Assembly: GCF_963666525.1 (NCBI RefSeq)
Contig: NZ_OY762905.1
Span: 62,001 to 126,000, forward strand
Length of the DNA: 64,000 bases
Origin: an uncultured Cohaesibacter sp.
Lineage (GTDB): Bacteria > Pseudomonadota > Alphaproteobacteria > Rhizobiales > Cohaesibacteraceae
Direction of reading: 5' to 3'
Shown here one piece after another: positions 8,056-17,278 of this stretch. The position numbers and the translations under genes were made by a program. The notes beneath the pieces are model-generated. The model was not told the origin of the DNA. It saw only the letters and a program-made list of their open reading frames with translations, and ran no database searches. How positions within the stretch are numbered: position 1 is the first letter of the stretch; every line of letters starts with the position of its first letter.

Positions 8056-9399
8056 ATGCGCCGCGTCATCCTGTCCCTGACTACAATTGTCATGCTCTTG
8101 TTGCTCATCTTCGGAATCAGCTCATTGAGTGCCGTCGATTTCACAGATCAAAAGAGCGTTGCTCAGGCCTTCACCCAGTTGACCGGCTTCCTGTCGTTGG
8201 GAATGATGGCGATAGCAATCGTCCTCGCCGTTCGGCTCCGCTGGCTCGAACCCGTCTTTGGCGGCCTCGACAAGATCTACCGCCTGCACAAGTGGCTGGC
8301 GATCGGCGCGCTGCCGATGCTACTTGCCCACTGGCTGATCAAGACCGGAGAGGGGCACCACCCCGAGGCAACAGTCGACGCAGCAGGCAATACCGTTGCC
8401 GCGGTCCATACGTTTGATCCGGTACAACTCGCAACGCAAACGCTGTTCCCGAGCCTTTATGGCCCGGCCCGCGGCATAGCCCAGCCAATCCTCTTTCTGC
8501 TGTTCGCCTTGTTGGCATTGGCACTCATCAAGCGCATACCCTACCGGATATTCAGGAAGGTCCATTTCGTGATGGGCATCGCCTTTGTCATTTTCGCGTA
8601 TCACAGTGTCATCCTGATGCGTCCTGAATACTGGTCGACGCCATTTGGCTGGTCCACAGTAGCCCTGAGCGTTATCGGAAGCCTTGCGAGCATCTATCTG
8701 GTCGTCATCCACTTCAAGGGCTTCCCATCTTCGAGGGCGGTTGTCGCCTCGACCCATTACTTTCCGGAACTCAAGGTGCTTGAAATCGATCTCGACATGC
8801 AGGAGGCATGGCGCGGTCACAAGCCAGGACAGTTCGTCTTTGTCGAGACAGATCGCAAGGAAGGACCGCACCCGTTCACTCTTTCCACCCATTGGTCGCC
8901 AGCATCCGGTCGTATCGGCATTATCGCCAAGGAACTCGGCGACTACACCGCCAAAATCAGGGAAAGATTTGCACCCGGCACCCCGGTCAAGATTAATGGC
9001 CCTTATGGCCGCTTCAATTTTGAATGCAAGAAGCAACGGCAGGTCTGGATCGGGGCGGGCATCGGAATAACGCCATTCGTTGCCAAGATGCGCGATCTGG
9101 CAGGCACTCCGTCAGACAAGGTGGTTGACCTGTTTCATACTACACGGGAGGTATCCGAAGAGGGCCTCACCCGCATGCAGGCCGATGCGGACGCCGCCGG
9201 TGTCAATCTTCATATCATCATCAGTGAGCGAGATGGCCGACTCAATGTGGCCAAACTCATCGCCATGGTGCCGGACTGGAAGGACGCCAGCTTCTGGTTT
9301 TGCGGACCAAGCCAGTTCGCCGAGCAACTGCGCAAGGGGCTCGTAGCGGAAGGGCTCAGCAGCGGCAACTTCCATCAGGAACTCTTCGAAATGCGCTGA
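8056..9399 (+). CDS. Ferric-reductase-like membrane flavocytochrome
   Basis: 447 residues. About six transmembrane helices occupy residues 1-225, with paired histidines in RLHKWLAIG / LLAHWLI and KVHFVMG / AYHSVIL that fit two b-type haems. An FAD-binding beta-barrel follows (HPFTLS, residues about 275-280; GPYGRF), then an NAD(P)-binding domain (IGAGIGITPFVAKM and the C-terminal FCGPS). The architecture passes electrons from NAD(P)H through FAD and haem across the inner membrane to ferric iron, oxygen or another acceptor. ATG 8056 is preferred because AGGA precedes it by 9 nt; TTG at 8038 would add six residues. It is followed by two tandem hairpins. The acceptor is not known. Confidence 0.85.
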   Translation: MRRVILSLTTIVMLLLLIFGISSLSAVDFTDQKSVAQAFTQLTGFLSLGMMAIAIVLAVRLRWLEPVFGGLDKIYRLHKWLAIGALPMLLAHWLIKTGEGHHPEATVDAAGNTVAAVHTFDPVQLATQTLFPSLYGPARGIAQPILFLLFALLALALIKRIPYRIFRKVHFVMGIAFVIFAYHSVILMRPEYWSTPFGWSTVALSVIGSLASIYLVVIHFKGFPSSRAVVASTHYFPELKVLEIDLDMQEAWRGHKPGQFVFVETDRKEGPHPFTLSTHWSPASGRIGIIAKELGDYTAKIRERFAPGTPVKINGPYGRFNFECKKQRQVWIGAGIGITPFVAKMRDLAGTPSDKVVDLFHTTREVSEEGLTRMQADADAAGVNLHIIISERDGRLNVAKLIAMVPDWKDASFWFCGPSQFAEQLRKGLVAEGLSSGNFHQELFEMR

Positions 9400-9407
9400 C
9401 CTCGAGA

Positions 9408-9449
9408 GGGGCACCACTCAGGTGCCCCAAAACGGGTGTCCGTGACACC
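9408..9449 (+). terminator. Two tandem hairpins after the flavocytochrome gene
   Basis: GGGGCACC/GGTGCCCC (stem 8, loop 5) is followed at once by GGTGTC/GACACC (stem 6, loop 3). There is no T-run, so these may act with Rho or protect the 3' end. Confidence 0.55.
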
Positions 9450-9553
9450 TTCCATTCAGGGCGCTGAAACCTATAACAAATTGCATCTACAAACCGGCCC
9501 GGAATTGTTGTTAGGTTGATCATCAGGATTTTCCCAACCGAGCGGATTTGCAG

Positions 9554-11107
9554 ATGATTGATACTCTCCGACTAGACCAGATTCTAGATGCGTTACCCAA
9601 CATGTACCGCGGCCCCGGAGGGGTTGCTGGCGTCGTCAAGGACGGAAAGATCATCGCCTCTCGCGCCTGGGGCTACTCAGACCTTGCCTCCCATCGCAAA
9701 ATGACAAGCGGCACCCGTCTGCCGATCTGTTCCATCTCCAAGCAGTTCACCTGTGCTGTCCTGCTGCACAGCTTCTCGGACTTTGCACCCCTCAACGCCC
9801 GTCTGCCGGACTTGCTGCCCAATTTCGAAGGCCAGTTGCCGACCATTGAACAGCTCTGCCACAACCAGTCCGGCCTGCGCGACTATTGGGCACTGACAAT
9901 CCTTGAAGGGGCCAAGGCGGAACAGAGCTTCGCCCGAAACGACGCCTATGCGATGTTCGAGAGGATGAAAAGCTGCCATTTCGAACCCGGCACCAGCTAT
10001 TCCTATTGCAACGCCAACTTTCGCATCGTCGGCGAGCTGATCGAACGGGAAACCGGCCGCTCGCTTCAGGGGCTTCTCGCGGAAACCGTCTGGGGACCGG
10101 CGAACATGAAGACCGCTGCGCTGCTCTCTGACAGCCGCGTGACCGCCGATGGCGTCATCGGCTACGAAGGCAACGAACAGGTCGGCTTCATGCCGGCAGA
10201 CAATGGCATCTACTGGTTCGGGGATGCCGGCATTTCAGCATCCCTTGAAGACATGCTTGCCTATGAATGCTGGATTGATCAGACCCGAGACGACCCGGAT
10301 AGCCTCTACAATCGCATTTCAACGCCACCGACCTTCAAGGACGGGACACCTGCCGGTTATGGCTACGGGCTGGCTCACATGGAGCTGGCCGGTCGCAAGG
10401 TGACCGGTCACGCAGGAGCCCTGCGCGGCTTCCGCGCCTTCCGCATGCATTGCGCATCCGAGCGCATGTCGGTGGTCGTCATCCTCAACCATGAAGGCAG
10501 TGCCTATGGCGCAGCCGAGGCCCTGTTCAATGCCGCCCTCGGCTATGAAGCACCAAAGCCGATGCCTGTGCCAGAAGGTTGGGATGGTCAATGGCTCTGC
10601 CCCGAGGCCAACCTGCTGACCGCCATCGAAAGTGGCAAGACAGATGCCCATCTGCATTACTCGACCGGCGGCGATATTGTCTTTGCAGCAGAAGATGGCA
10701 CCCTGAAAACGGCAAGCATCAAGCTGAGCAAAGCCGCGGGCACGATGACCATGACGCGGAAGGGTGAAAATCTGGTCTCGTCACTGGTGCCGCTGCCAAA
10801 ATCGCCCACAACGCCGGACGCAGAGTTCGCTGGTCGCTATTATTCGGACGAACTCGATGCCACCTTCACCGTGGTTGCAGAAGATGGCGGCCTCTATGCC
10901 TACTGTCAGGGTGTTCTGGGCACCGGCATCATGGAACGTGTCCATCCGGTCGGCCCCGACACATGGGTGTTTGTGACCCGCCGCTCCATGGACGCGCCTG
11001 CACCGGGAGATTGGACCATCACGGCAACCCGTGGCAACGACGGCACCATCAAGGGGATCACCCTTGGTTGCTGGCTGGCGCGCAAACTCGACTACCGCCG
11101 CCTGTAG
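9554..11107 (+). CDS. dap: D-aminopeptidase (serine hydrolase, beta-lactamase fold)
   Basis: 517 residues, matching the three-domain DAP of Ochrobactrum anthropi in length and along the whole chain. The catalytic S-x-x-K is S60-I-S-K63 (ICSISKQFT). Other recognisable blocks are NQSGLRDYWALT, FEPGTSYSYCNANFRI (catalytic Tyr region), GHAGALRG (His of the third motif) and the C-terminal GCWLARKLDYRR. The characterised enzyme removes N-terminal D-amino acids from peptides and D-amino-acid amides. ATG 9554 is used; the upstream in-frame TTG adds two residues. The gene converges on the peptide ABC transporter operon, with a terminator between. The context suggests use of D-amino-acid-containing peptides such as those from peptidoglycan. 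Confidence 0.92.
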   Translation: MIDTLRLDQILDALPNMYRGPGGVAGVVKDGKIIASRAWGYSDLASHRKMTSGTRLPICSISKQFTCAVLLHSFSDFAPLNARLPDLLPNFEGQLPTIEQLCHNQSGLRDYWALTILEGAKAEQSFARNDAYAMFERMKSCHFEPGTSYSYCNANFRIVGELIERETGRSLQGLLAETVWGPANMKTAALLSDSRVTADGVIGYEGNEQVGFMPADNGIYWFGDAGISASLEDMLAYECWIDQTRDDPDSLYNRISTPPTFKDGTPAGYGYGLAHMELAGRKVTGHAGALRGFRAFRMHCASERMSVVVILNHEGSAYGAAEALFNAALGYEAPKPMPVPEGWDGQWLCPEANLLTAIESGKTDAHLHYSTGGDIVFAAEDGTLKTASIKLSKAAGTMTMTRKGENLVSSLVPLPKSPTTPDAEFAGRYYSDELDATFTVVAEDGGLYAYCQGVLGTGIMERVHPVGPDTWVFVTRRSMDAPAPGDWTITATRGNDGTIKGITLGCWLARKLDYRRL

Positions 11108-11132
11108 AAAGCATCGGGCCTCAACAACACAA

Positions 11133-11168
11133 AACCCGCAGCGATCATCCGATCCCTGCGGGTTTTTC
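11133..11168. terminator. Rho-independent terminator after dap
   Basis: ACCCGCAG and CTGCGGGT form an 8-bp stem with a 14-nt loop followed by TTTTT on the plus strand. An A-run on the other side allows use by the convergent transporter operon as well. Confidence 0.85.
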
Positions 11169-11250
11169 ATGTCTGGTGCGGTTTTGCGATTTGCAAAATC
11201 CACAGGCAAAGACACCGCCCGTCGTGAAGGGCGATGCCTTGCATCAAAGC

Positions 11251-12768
11251 CTATTCAGCCGTCTTGACGGTGTCTTCCAGGAAGAAGCGACCGAGAGGGT
11301 TCTGGTCGAAATTCTCGACACCTTTCTGGGTAACATTGATGAACGGGCTGTAGAACAGATCGATCCAGTGAGCATCAGCCTTGGCCAGTTTCTGGATTTC
11401 GAAATACATGGCCTTGCGTTTGGCCGAATCCAGCTCCAGACGAGCGTCGGCAACCAGTTGCTTGACCGTCTCGTTGTTGTAACGGGTCATGTAGTTCATG
11501 TTGACGTCATGGCCCACAACGAAGGTGGTCTTCTGATCGGGGTCGAGAATGTCGTTGGTCCAGTACATCATCGACAGGTCATAGTCGCCTGCAACCAGCA
11601 TGTCCCAGGTCTGGCTCGGGTCCATTTTCACCAGATTGATGGTGATGCCGATTGCGGCCAGCTGCTGCTGGATCAGGACGGCAACCTGTTCGTCAACTTC
11701 GTTGCCGGCATTGACCAGATAGTCAAGCGAAATGCCGTCGACACCGGCCTCTGCGAGCTCGGCCTTGGCTTTTTCGAGATCGAAGTCACGAGCACCGTTT
11801 TCATCGCTGTGATAGAGCGCACCAGCCGGAATGAAGCTGTTGGCAACCTTGCCCTGACCGAAGGTCACGGCATCAACGATCGACTGCTTGTCGATGGCGT
11901 AGTCGATGGCAGCACGCACATGAACATTGTTGAGTGGCTCATGCTCGTGGTTCATCAACAGATGATCCTCACGGGTGGAGGGCTCGATGTGAACGGTAAG
12001 CTTGTCGTCGGCCTTTAGTTCTTCCACGCGGGAGAACGGAACATAGATGGCAGCATCAAGCTCGCCGGACTGAACGCTCAGCATGCGGGTGTTGTCATCC
12101 GGCATCGAGATCCATTCGACGCCATCAAGGCTGACCTTGTCGGCCTGCCAGAACTCGGGGTTCTTGGCAAGGATGACGCGGTCGCCGCGCAGCCATTCCT
12201 TCACGACGAAAGCGCCGGAAGCGACAGGGTTCTGGGAATAGTCTTCCTGACCCTTTGCTTCAAAACCGGCCTTGGAAATGACGGAGGTGGCAGGCATTGC
12301 GAGGGTGGAAAGGAACGGAGCGGACTGTTCGGACAGGGTAATAACCAACGTCTTGGCATCCGGGGTCTGCATGTCGGAGATGATCTTGTAGCTGTCGGAC
12401 CACAGGGAAAGCTCATCATCACGAACGCGCTCGAGAGAGAATTTGGCGTCTTCAGACGTGATGGCAGACCCATCGGAGAATTTCGCATCACGAAGATGGA
12501 AGGTATAGGTCAGGCCGTTCGAGGAGATGTCCCAGCTTTCGGCAAGACCAGGCACGAGTTCGGCACCGGTTTTGTCGACGCGAACCAGCACGTCATACAC
12601 GTTCATGAAAACCCAGAAGTCGATGTTCTGGGCGGTATTGATCGGGTCGAAGGTGCTGGAGTCCTCACGGCGACCGATGGAGAGCACGCCTGCAGCATCG
12701 GCCACAGTCATCGCGCCCATGACAAGGGTCATTGCAAGAAGTCCCACACGGGAAAATTTTCTGAACAT
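11251..12768 (-). CDS. Peptide/amide ABC transporter substrate-binding protein (family 5)
   Basis: 505 residues with a typical Sec signal peptide (MFRKFSRVGLLAMTL..., likely cleaved after VADA at about residue 25). Family 5 (DppA/OppA) features are the DSSTFDPINT start, LAESWDISSNGLTYTFHLR, and FSDGSAITSEDAKFS. It is the periplasmic binding protein for the permeases and ATPase encoded just upstream on the same strand, 48 nt after the ATPase gene. As the last gene of the operon it is close to the terminator at 11133-11168. The ligand may be a dipeptide, an amino-acid amide or a related small molecule. The link to an amidase and a LuxR solo favours an amide or peptide signal/nutrient. Confidence 0.88.
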   Translation of the reverse strand: MFRKFSRVGLLAMTLVMGAMTVADAAGVLSIGRREDSSTFDPINTAQNIDFWVFMNVYDVLVRVDKTGAELVPGLAESWDISSNGLTYTFHLRDAKFSDGSAITSEDAKFSLERVRDDELSLWSDSYKIISDMQTPDAKTLVITLSEQSAPFLSTLAMPATSVISKAGFEAKGQEDYSQNPVASGAFVVKEWLRGDRVILAKNPEFWQADKVSLDGVEWISMPDDNTRMLSVQSGELDAAIYVPFSRVEELKADDKLTVHIEPSTREDHLLMNHEHEPLNNVHVRAAIDYAIDKQSIVDAVTFGQGKVANSFIPAGALYHSDENGARDFDLEKAKAELAEAGVDGISLDYLVNAGNEVDEQVAVLIQQQLAAIGITINLVKMDPSQTWDMLVAGDYDLSMMYWTNDILDPDQKTTFVVGHDVNMNYMTRYNNETVKQLVADARLELDSAKRKAMYFEIQKLAKADAHWIDLFYSPFINVTQKGVENFDQNPLGRFFLEDTVKTAE

Positions 12769-12816
12769 TGTTTTGGTGTTCCTTCTGTTATGTGATTGCG
12801 TTTGTTGTATGTTTTC

Positions 12817-14493
12817 TCAATTGCCCTGAATTGCTCGGGCGGCCATTCTGGTGCCTATCGGCTTGTCGGGATCGATATTGGGGATCGCGGCCAGCAGATT
12901 GGCGGTGTAGTCCTGTTCGGGATTGTCGAAGACGTCTTCGGTTCTGCCAGCCTCGACAATGCGGCCGTGATGCATGACGATCACGCTTTCACAAAGCTCG
13001 CGGACGATGGCGAGGTCGTGGGCAATGAAGATGATGGTCAGCGCCATTTTCTCCCGCAGTTCCTTGAACAACGAGATGATCTGGGCCTGAATGGTCACAT
13101 CGAGCGCGGCAACGCACTCATCGGCGATGATCACCTTGGGATTGACGGCCAGGGCACGGGCTATGCCGACACGCTGGCACTGGCCACCGGACAGGCTCTT
13201 TGGCTTGCGTGTGCGGAAGGATACATCAAGGCCCACAAGCTCCAGCAATTCGTCAATCCGGAGGTCAATGGCGTTGCGGGCGATCTCTCCCTGCGTTTCC
13301 AGAACCTCGCGCAACACCGCTTCCACCGTCATCCTTGGATTGAGTGCATTGAACGGATCCTGAAACACCATCGCCACTTCCCGGCGCAGTTTCTTGAGGG
13401 CCTGATCGCGTTTCAAGGTCAGTACGGCACCATCATAGGCGATGTCACCTGAGGTGATCGGGGTGAGGCCGATCATGGCCCGTGCCAGCGTGCTCTTGCC
13501 TGAGCCGCTTTCCCCCACGATACCAACCGTATCGCCGGGAAAGATCTGGCAGCTGACACCCGCAAGCGCCCGGAAGGCACCTTTGGAACGAAACCAGCTT
13601 TTGCCCGCGTTGAACTCGACAACCAGATCATCAACCTCGAAGATCGGCTTCATGTGTGGCTCTTCCACCACGATATCATCATCAGGCACATGGCTGGCCA
13701 GATGATCATCAAAGGAGGGATGTGAAGCGATCAGCGTCTTGGTATAGCTGTGCTGTGGGGCAGACAGCAGCTTGCGCTTCTCTTCAATTTCGACGATCCG
13801 GCCTTCCCGCATTACCGCAATACGGTCGCAGGTTTGCGCCACGACGCCCAGATCATGGGTGATGAGAATGATGGAAAGCCCGCGTTTCTTGCGCAACTCC
13901 AGCAAAAGCTCCAGAATCTGCGCCTGAACAGTCACATCGAGAGCTGTGGTCGGTTCGTCGGCGATGAGAATTTCCGGCTCGCAGGAAAGGGCAATGGCAA
14001 TCATCGCGCGCTGGCGCATGCCGCCGGAAAATTCATGCGCGAAACTGCGGAAGGCCCGCGCCGGATCTGGAAAGCCGACTTGTGTCAACAACTCAACGGC
14101 CTGCACCCTGGCATCCTGTTTGGAATAGGAGCCGTGACGGAACAAGCCTTCGCAGATCTGGTCACCAATACGCATGACCGGGTCCAGATGGCTGGTCGGG
14201 TTCTGAAAAATCATCCCGATGCGCCGACCGCGCACATCCATCATCGCCTTTTCCTCAAGACCGAGAATGGACCGGCCCTCGAGCACAACGTCGCCACTGG
14301 TTACCGACAGTTTCGTTGAGGGTAGCAAGCCAATGATCGCCCGACACAACAGGCTCTTGCCGGACCCGCTTTCGCCCACAAGGCCGAGAATTTCCGACTG
14401 GCCAAGATCGAAAGTGGCATCTTCCAGCAAAGAACGGGTTTCCACCTTGTCCTGATAGCTGACCGAGAGGCCTTTTACGGAGAGAATGGTCAT
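12817..14493 (-). CDS. Peptide ABC transporter ATPase, fused DppD-DppF type
   Basis: 558 residues holding two complete ABC ATPase modules in one chain, as in GsiA or YejF. Module one has Walker A GESGSGKS at 40-47, signature SGGMRQ at about 156-161 and Walker [12 protein letters not shown]. Module two has Walker A at 327-334 and signature LSGGQ at 434-438, with Walker [12 protein letters not shown], where Cys replaces the usual Pro. It energises import through the DppB/DppC pair. The start overlaps the stop of the dppC-like gene by 4 nt (ATGA), which indicates coupled translation. Confidence 0.9.
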   Translation of the reverse strand: MTILSVKGLSVSYQDKVETRSLLEDATFDLGQSEILGLVGESGSGKSLLCRAIIGLLPSTKLSVTSGDVVLEGRSILGLEEKAMMDVRGRRIGMIFQNPTSHLDPVMRIGDQICEGLFRHGSYSKQDARVQAVELLTQVGFPDPARAFRSFAHEFSGGMRQRAMIAIALSCEPEILIADEPTTALDVTVQAQILELLLELRKKRGLSIILITHDLGVVAQTCDRIAVMREGRIVEIEEKRKLLSAPQHSYTKTLIASHPSFDDHLASHVPDDDIVVEEPHMKPIFEVDDLVVEFNAGKSWFRSKGAFRALAGVSCQIFPGDTVGIVGESGSGKSTLARAMIGLTPITSGDIAYDGAVLTLKRDQALKKLRREVAMVFQDPFNALNPRMTVEAVLREVLETQGEIARNAIDLRIDELLELVGLDVSFRTRKPKSLSGGQCQRVGIARALAVNPKVIIADECVAALDVTIQAQIISLFKELREKMALTIIFIAHDLAIVRELCESVIVMHHGRIVEAGRTEDVFDNPEQDYTANLLAAIPNIDPDKPIGTRMAARAIQGN

Positions 14494-15341
14494 ACTTCAG
14501 CCTCCCACATGTCACCAAGGGCATCGCCCAGCAGCGAGAAGCCCAAAGCGAGGCAGACAATGGCAAACCCGGGGAAGAAGGTGATCCACCAAGCCTGCGT
14601 GATGAAGCCCTGTCCTTCGGCAACCATGATGCCCCATTCGGCAGCAGGCGGCTGAACCCCAAGCCCCAGATAGCTGATGGCAGCACCATTCAACAGCACC
14701 AGAATGACATCGGACATAGCAAAGACGATGGAGCCGGTGAGAGCGTTCGGCAGCAGGTGACGAAACATGATGCGTAGCCGCGAGTAGCCCAGACTCTGGG
14801 CTGCAACGGCGAAATCCATCGTTTTCAGAACGAGAATCTGCGCGCGCACCAGTCGGGCATAGCTGACCCAGCCAACCAGCGCCATGGCGATATAGAAACT
14901 CGCCAGACCAGGGCCGAGAATGGTGATGATGGACAGCATCAGTACGAGGAACGGAAAGGCCAGCACGATATCGATGATACGCATCAGGATGGTATCAACA
15001 ATACCGCCCAGGAAACCGGCCACCGTTCCCAGTATCGTGCCAATGATCATCGGGAACAACACGCCCAGAAGGGCGATCTGCAGGTCGATCCGCACACCCC
15101 AGATCACGCGGGAAAGGACGTCCCGGCCGAAATTGTCCGTGCCAAACGGATGCAACAGAGTAGGGGCCTGCAGCCGCGCGTTGGCATCGTGAAGGATCGG
15201 ATCAAACGGAGCCACCAGCGGGGCCAGAATGGCCGCAACGAGGAAGAATGCCAGAATGCAGAACCCGAGCGTCAGGGTCGTGTTGCTGCTCATCAGGGCG
15301 CGCCATTTGAGACGAGGGAAAAAGGGTCTTGTTTGCGCCAT
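14490..15341 (-). CDS. Peptide ABC transporter permease, DppC type
   Basis: 283 residues with an N-terminal transmembrane helix (about residues 20-45), the OppC/DppC N-terminal region (HPFGTDNFGRDVLSRV) and five further helices. The EAA cytoplasmic loop that contacts the ATPase is visible as AQSLGYSRLRIMFRHLLPN. It overlaps the dppB-like gene by one base at 15341 and the ATPase gene by 4 nt. This is the smaller of the two inner-membrane permeases of the peptide/amide importer. Confidence 0.88.
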   Translation of the reverse strand: MAQTRPFFPRLKWRALMSSNTTLTLGFCILAFFLVAAILAPLVAPFDPILHDANARLQAPTLLHPFGTDNFGRDVLSRVIWGVRIDLQIALLGVLFPMIIGTILGTVAGFLGGIVDTILMRIIDIVLAFPFLVLMLSIITILGPGLASFYIAMALVGWVSYARLVRAQILVLKTMDFAVAAQSLGYSRLRIMFRHLLPNALTGSIVFAMSDVILVLLNGAAISYLGLGVQPPAAEWGIMVAEGQGFITQAWWITFFPGFAIVCLALGFSLLGDALGDMWEAEV

Positions 15342-16282
15342 CAGAATTTCACTCTCGGATCAAGGGCTACGGTCAGGATGTCGGCAAGAAAGTTGATCAA
15401 CAGGGTTGCAATGGCAAACACCATGGCAACGCCCTGAACCACCATGTAGTCACGAGAGAAGATGCCGCGAACCAGCAATTGCCCCATGCCGGGAAGAGCA
15501 AACACACTCTCCACCACCACCGTGCCACCGATCAGCCAGCCGATGTTGACGGCGAGCAGGTTTATGGTGGGCACCAGCGCATTGGGCACCACATGCCGCC
15601 AGAACACCGTGTTTTCCGATACGCCGCGCGCACGGGCAGCTGTTGCAATGTCGGAGTTGAGACCTGCGATCATGGCCGCCCGCAAGCTGCGAGTGATGAC
15701 CGAAGACAGCGAAAGCGCAATGGTCAGACAGGGCAGAACAAGGTGAAGGGCCTTGTCCTCGAAGGTCTTGCCGTAGCCGGACACCGGCAACCAGTCGAGA
15801 CTGACCGCGAACAGGATGATCAGCATGACGCCAAGCCAGAACTGCGGAAAGCCGAGCCCGGCCGTTACGGCGATGCGGGCAAAATGATCCGGCCACTGGC
15901 CCTGCTTGCGCGCAGAGAGCGCGGCCAAAGGAACAGCGATCACCAGAGACAGCAGGACCGCGCAGAAAACCAGCATCAGCGTTGGCTCAATGCGCGTTGC
16001 AATCAGTTTCAATACATCGATCTTGTAAAGGGTCGAACGGCCCATCTCGCCATGTACGAGGTTTTTCAGAAAATAGACATACTGGGTGATCATCGGCTCA
16101 TCGAGCCCATATTGTGCACGGATCTTGGCTAGGGCGGTCGGGGTCGAACGCGCACCCAGCAACACCCGTGCGGGATCCCCGGGGATCAGGCGCACGAGGA
16201 TGAAGGTGACAACCGAGATGCCAAACATCACAGGCAGCAACTGGAACGGACGGAACAGGACAAAGCGATAACGACCCAGCAT
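15341..16282 (-). CDS. Peptide ABC transporter permease, DppB type
   Basis: 313 residues with six predicted membrane helices and the DppB/OppB hallmarks VTFILVRLIPGDPARVLLG near the N-terminus, GLDEP, and the EAA loop ARARGVSENTVFWRHVVPNA. It begins 3 nt after the stop of the amidase gene, so the pair is almost certainly on one transcript. It forms the import channel with the DppC-type subunit. Confidence 0.9.
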   Translation of the reverse strand: MLGRYRFVLFRPFQLLPVMFGISVVTFILVRLIPGDPARVLLGARSTPTALAKIRAQYGLDEPMITQYVYFLKNLVHGEMGRSTLYKIDVLKLIATRIEPTLMLVFCAVLLSLVIAVPLAALSARKQGQWPDHFARIAVTAGLGFPQFWLGVMLIILFAVSLDWLPVSGYGKTFEDKALHLVLPCLTIALSLSSVITRSLRAAMIAGLNSDIATAARARGVSENTVFWRHVVPNALVPTINLLAVNIGWLIGGTVVVESVFALPGMGQLLVRGIFSRDYMVVQGVAMVFAIATLLINFLADILTVALDPRVKF

Positions 16283-16285
16283 GCT

Positions 16286-17191
16286 TTACTCGCTATCATA
16301 CTTCGACAAAAAGGCTTCAACAACGGCCATACAATCCTCTTTTTCCTCTACATGGGGCATGTGGCTTGAGTTGGGGAAGACATGCGCAACCACATCGGGG
16401 ATATTGTCCCAAAATGGCTGCAAGCACTCGGTGGTTGCCTCGTCATGGGCGCCGCGAAACGCCAGCGTTGGCGCTTTGACCTTGTGCAGACGGTCAATGA
16501 TCGACCAGTCCTTCATGGTGCCGATGACGTGAAATTCGGTTGGACCATTCATGGTGTGATAGACCGTGGGATCTTCATCCATGGCGTCGAAGGTGCGCTG
16601 CACCTCCACCGGGCGTGGCTTGGTACGGCAGACATGACGGTCATAGAAGACCTCGGTAGCTGCTTTATAGTCGGGATGGTCGATTGTGCCAGCCTTTTCG
16701 TGCAGATCCAGTGTGTCCTGCACATCCTGCGGCAATTGGGCCCGCAGCTCGGCTGCCCCCTTCAACCAGATTTGCATGTTGCAAGGCGAGTTGGCCAGTA
16801 CCAGCGCCTTGAGACCGGCCGGCTGCCTGACCGCATGTTCAGACCCGAGCATGCCGCCCCAGCTTTGCCCAAGATAGGCATAGCGGTCCTGAATACCCAA
16901 ATGGCTGAGCAAGGCGTCCAGTTCGCCTAAAAAAAAGTCAACTGTCCAAAAATCAGCCCCTTTTTCGCGCAGGTGCGTCGACTTGCCGTTGCCGATCTGG
17001 TCATAGTGGATGACAGGGCGACCTGTTTTGGCCAGGTCCATAAAACTGTCGATATAGTCATGAGTGCAACCCGGACCACCGTGAGCCACCACCAGGGGGA
17101 GCTTGGGCGAGTCAAGGGATCCGCAGATCCGATACCAAGTTTTATATGTCTGATAAGGCGAATAGCCTTCCTGAATCTCAAAATCTGCCAT
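16286..17191 (-). CDS. pip: Proline iminopeptidase / L-amino-acid amidase (alpha/beta hydrolase)
   Basis: 301 residues, family S33. The oxyanion motif HGGPG is at 37-41, the nucleophile is S110 in GQSWGG, and the likely acid and base are D250 (AHDEATTE) and H277 (SSHMPH). The chain resembles L-amino-acid amidases of Pseudomonas as strongly as peptidases. Such enzymes release N-terminal proline from short peptides and hydrolyse amides such as prolinamide. It is cytoplasmic, with no signal peptide. The gene is 87 nt downstream of a LuxR solo and 3 nt upstream of a peptide ABC transporter. This matches the arrangement of pip genes with plant-responsive LuxR solos. A candidate lux-type half-dyad lies in the gap at 17249-17268. 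Whether the enzyme makes, destroys or merely consumes the signal is unknown. Confidence 0.88.
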   Translation of the reverse strand: MADFEIQEGYSPYQTYKTWYRICGSLDSPKLPLVVAHGGPGCTHDYIDSFMDLAKTGRPVIHYDQIGNGKSTHLREKGADFWTVDFFLGELDALLSHLGIQDRYAYLGQSWGGMLGSEHAVRQPAGLKALVLANSPCNMQIWLKGAAELRAQLPQDVQDTLDLHEKAGTIDHPDYKAATEVFYDRHVCRTKPRPVEVQRTFDAMDEDPTVYHTMNGPTEFHVIGTMKDWSIIDRLHKVKAPTLAFRGAHDEATTECLQPFWDNIPDVVAHVFPNSSHMPHVEEKEDCMAVVEAFLSKYDSE

Positions 17192-17248
17192 CTAAACCTC
17201 ATTGTCTTGCTGAGATCCAATCCTAGGCACATTCGACCATTCACCAAT

Positions 17249-17268
17249 AGCTAATGAATCTTATAGGT
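17249..17268 (-). promoter_or_regulatory. Candidate lux-type box upstream of the amidase operon
   Basis: On the minus strand CT-N12-AG occurs with outer bases A..T (ACCTA at one end, TAGCT at the other). This fits the loose CT-N12-AG pattern of LuxR-type operators, but only about half of the dyad positions match. It lies about 60-75 nt before the amidase start, a workable place for activation. This is a weak prediction. Confidence 0.25.
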
Positions 17269-17278
17269 TCTGCAAATT

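Noticed and set aside
10963-12018. A 351-codon open frame on the plus strand
   Set aside because: It runs from the end of dap through a strong terminator into the antisense of the substrate-binding protein gene.
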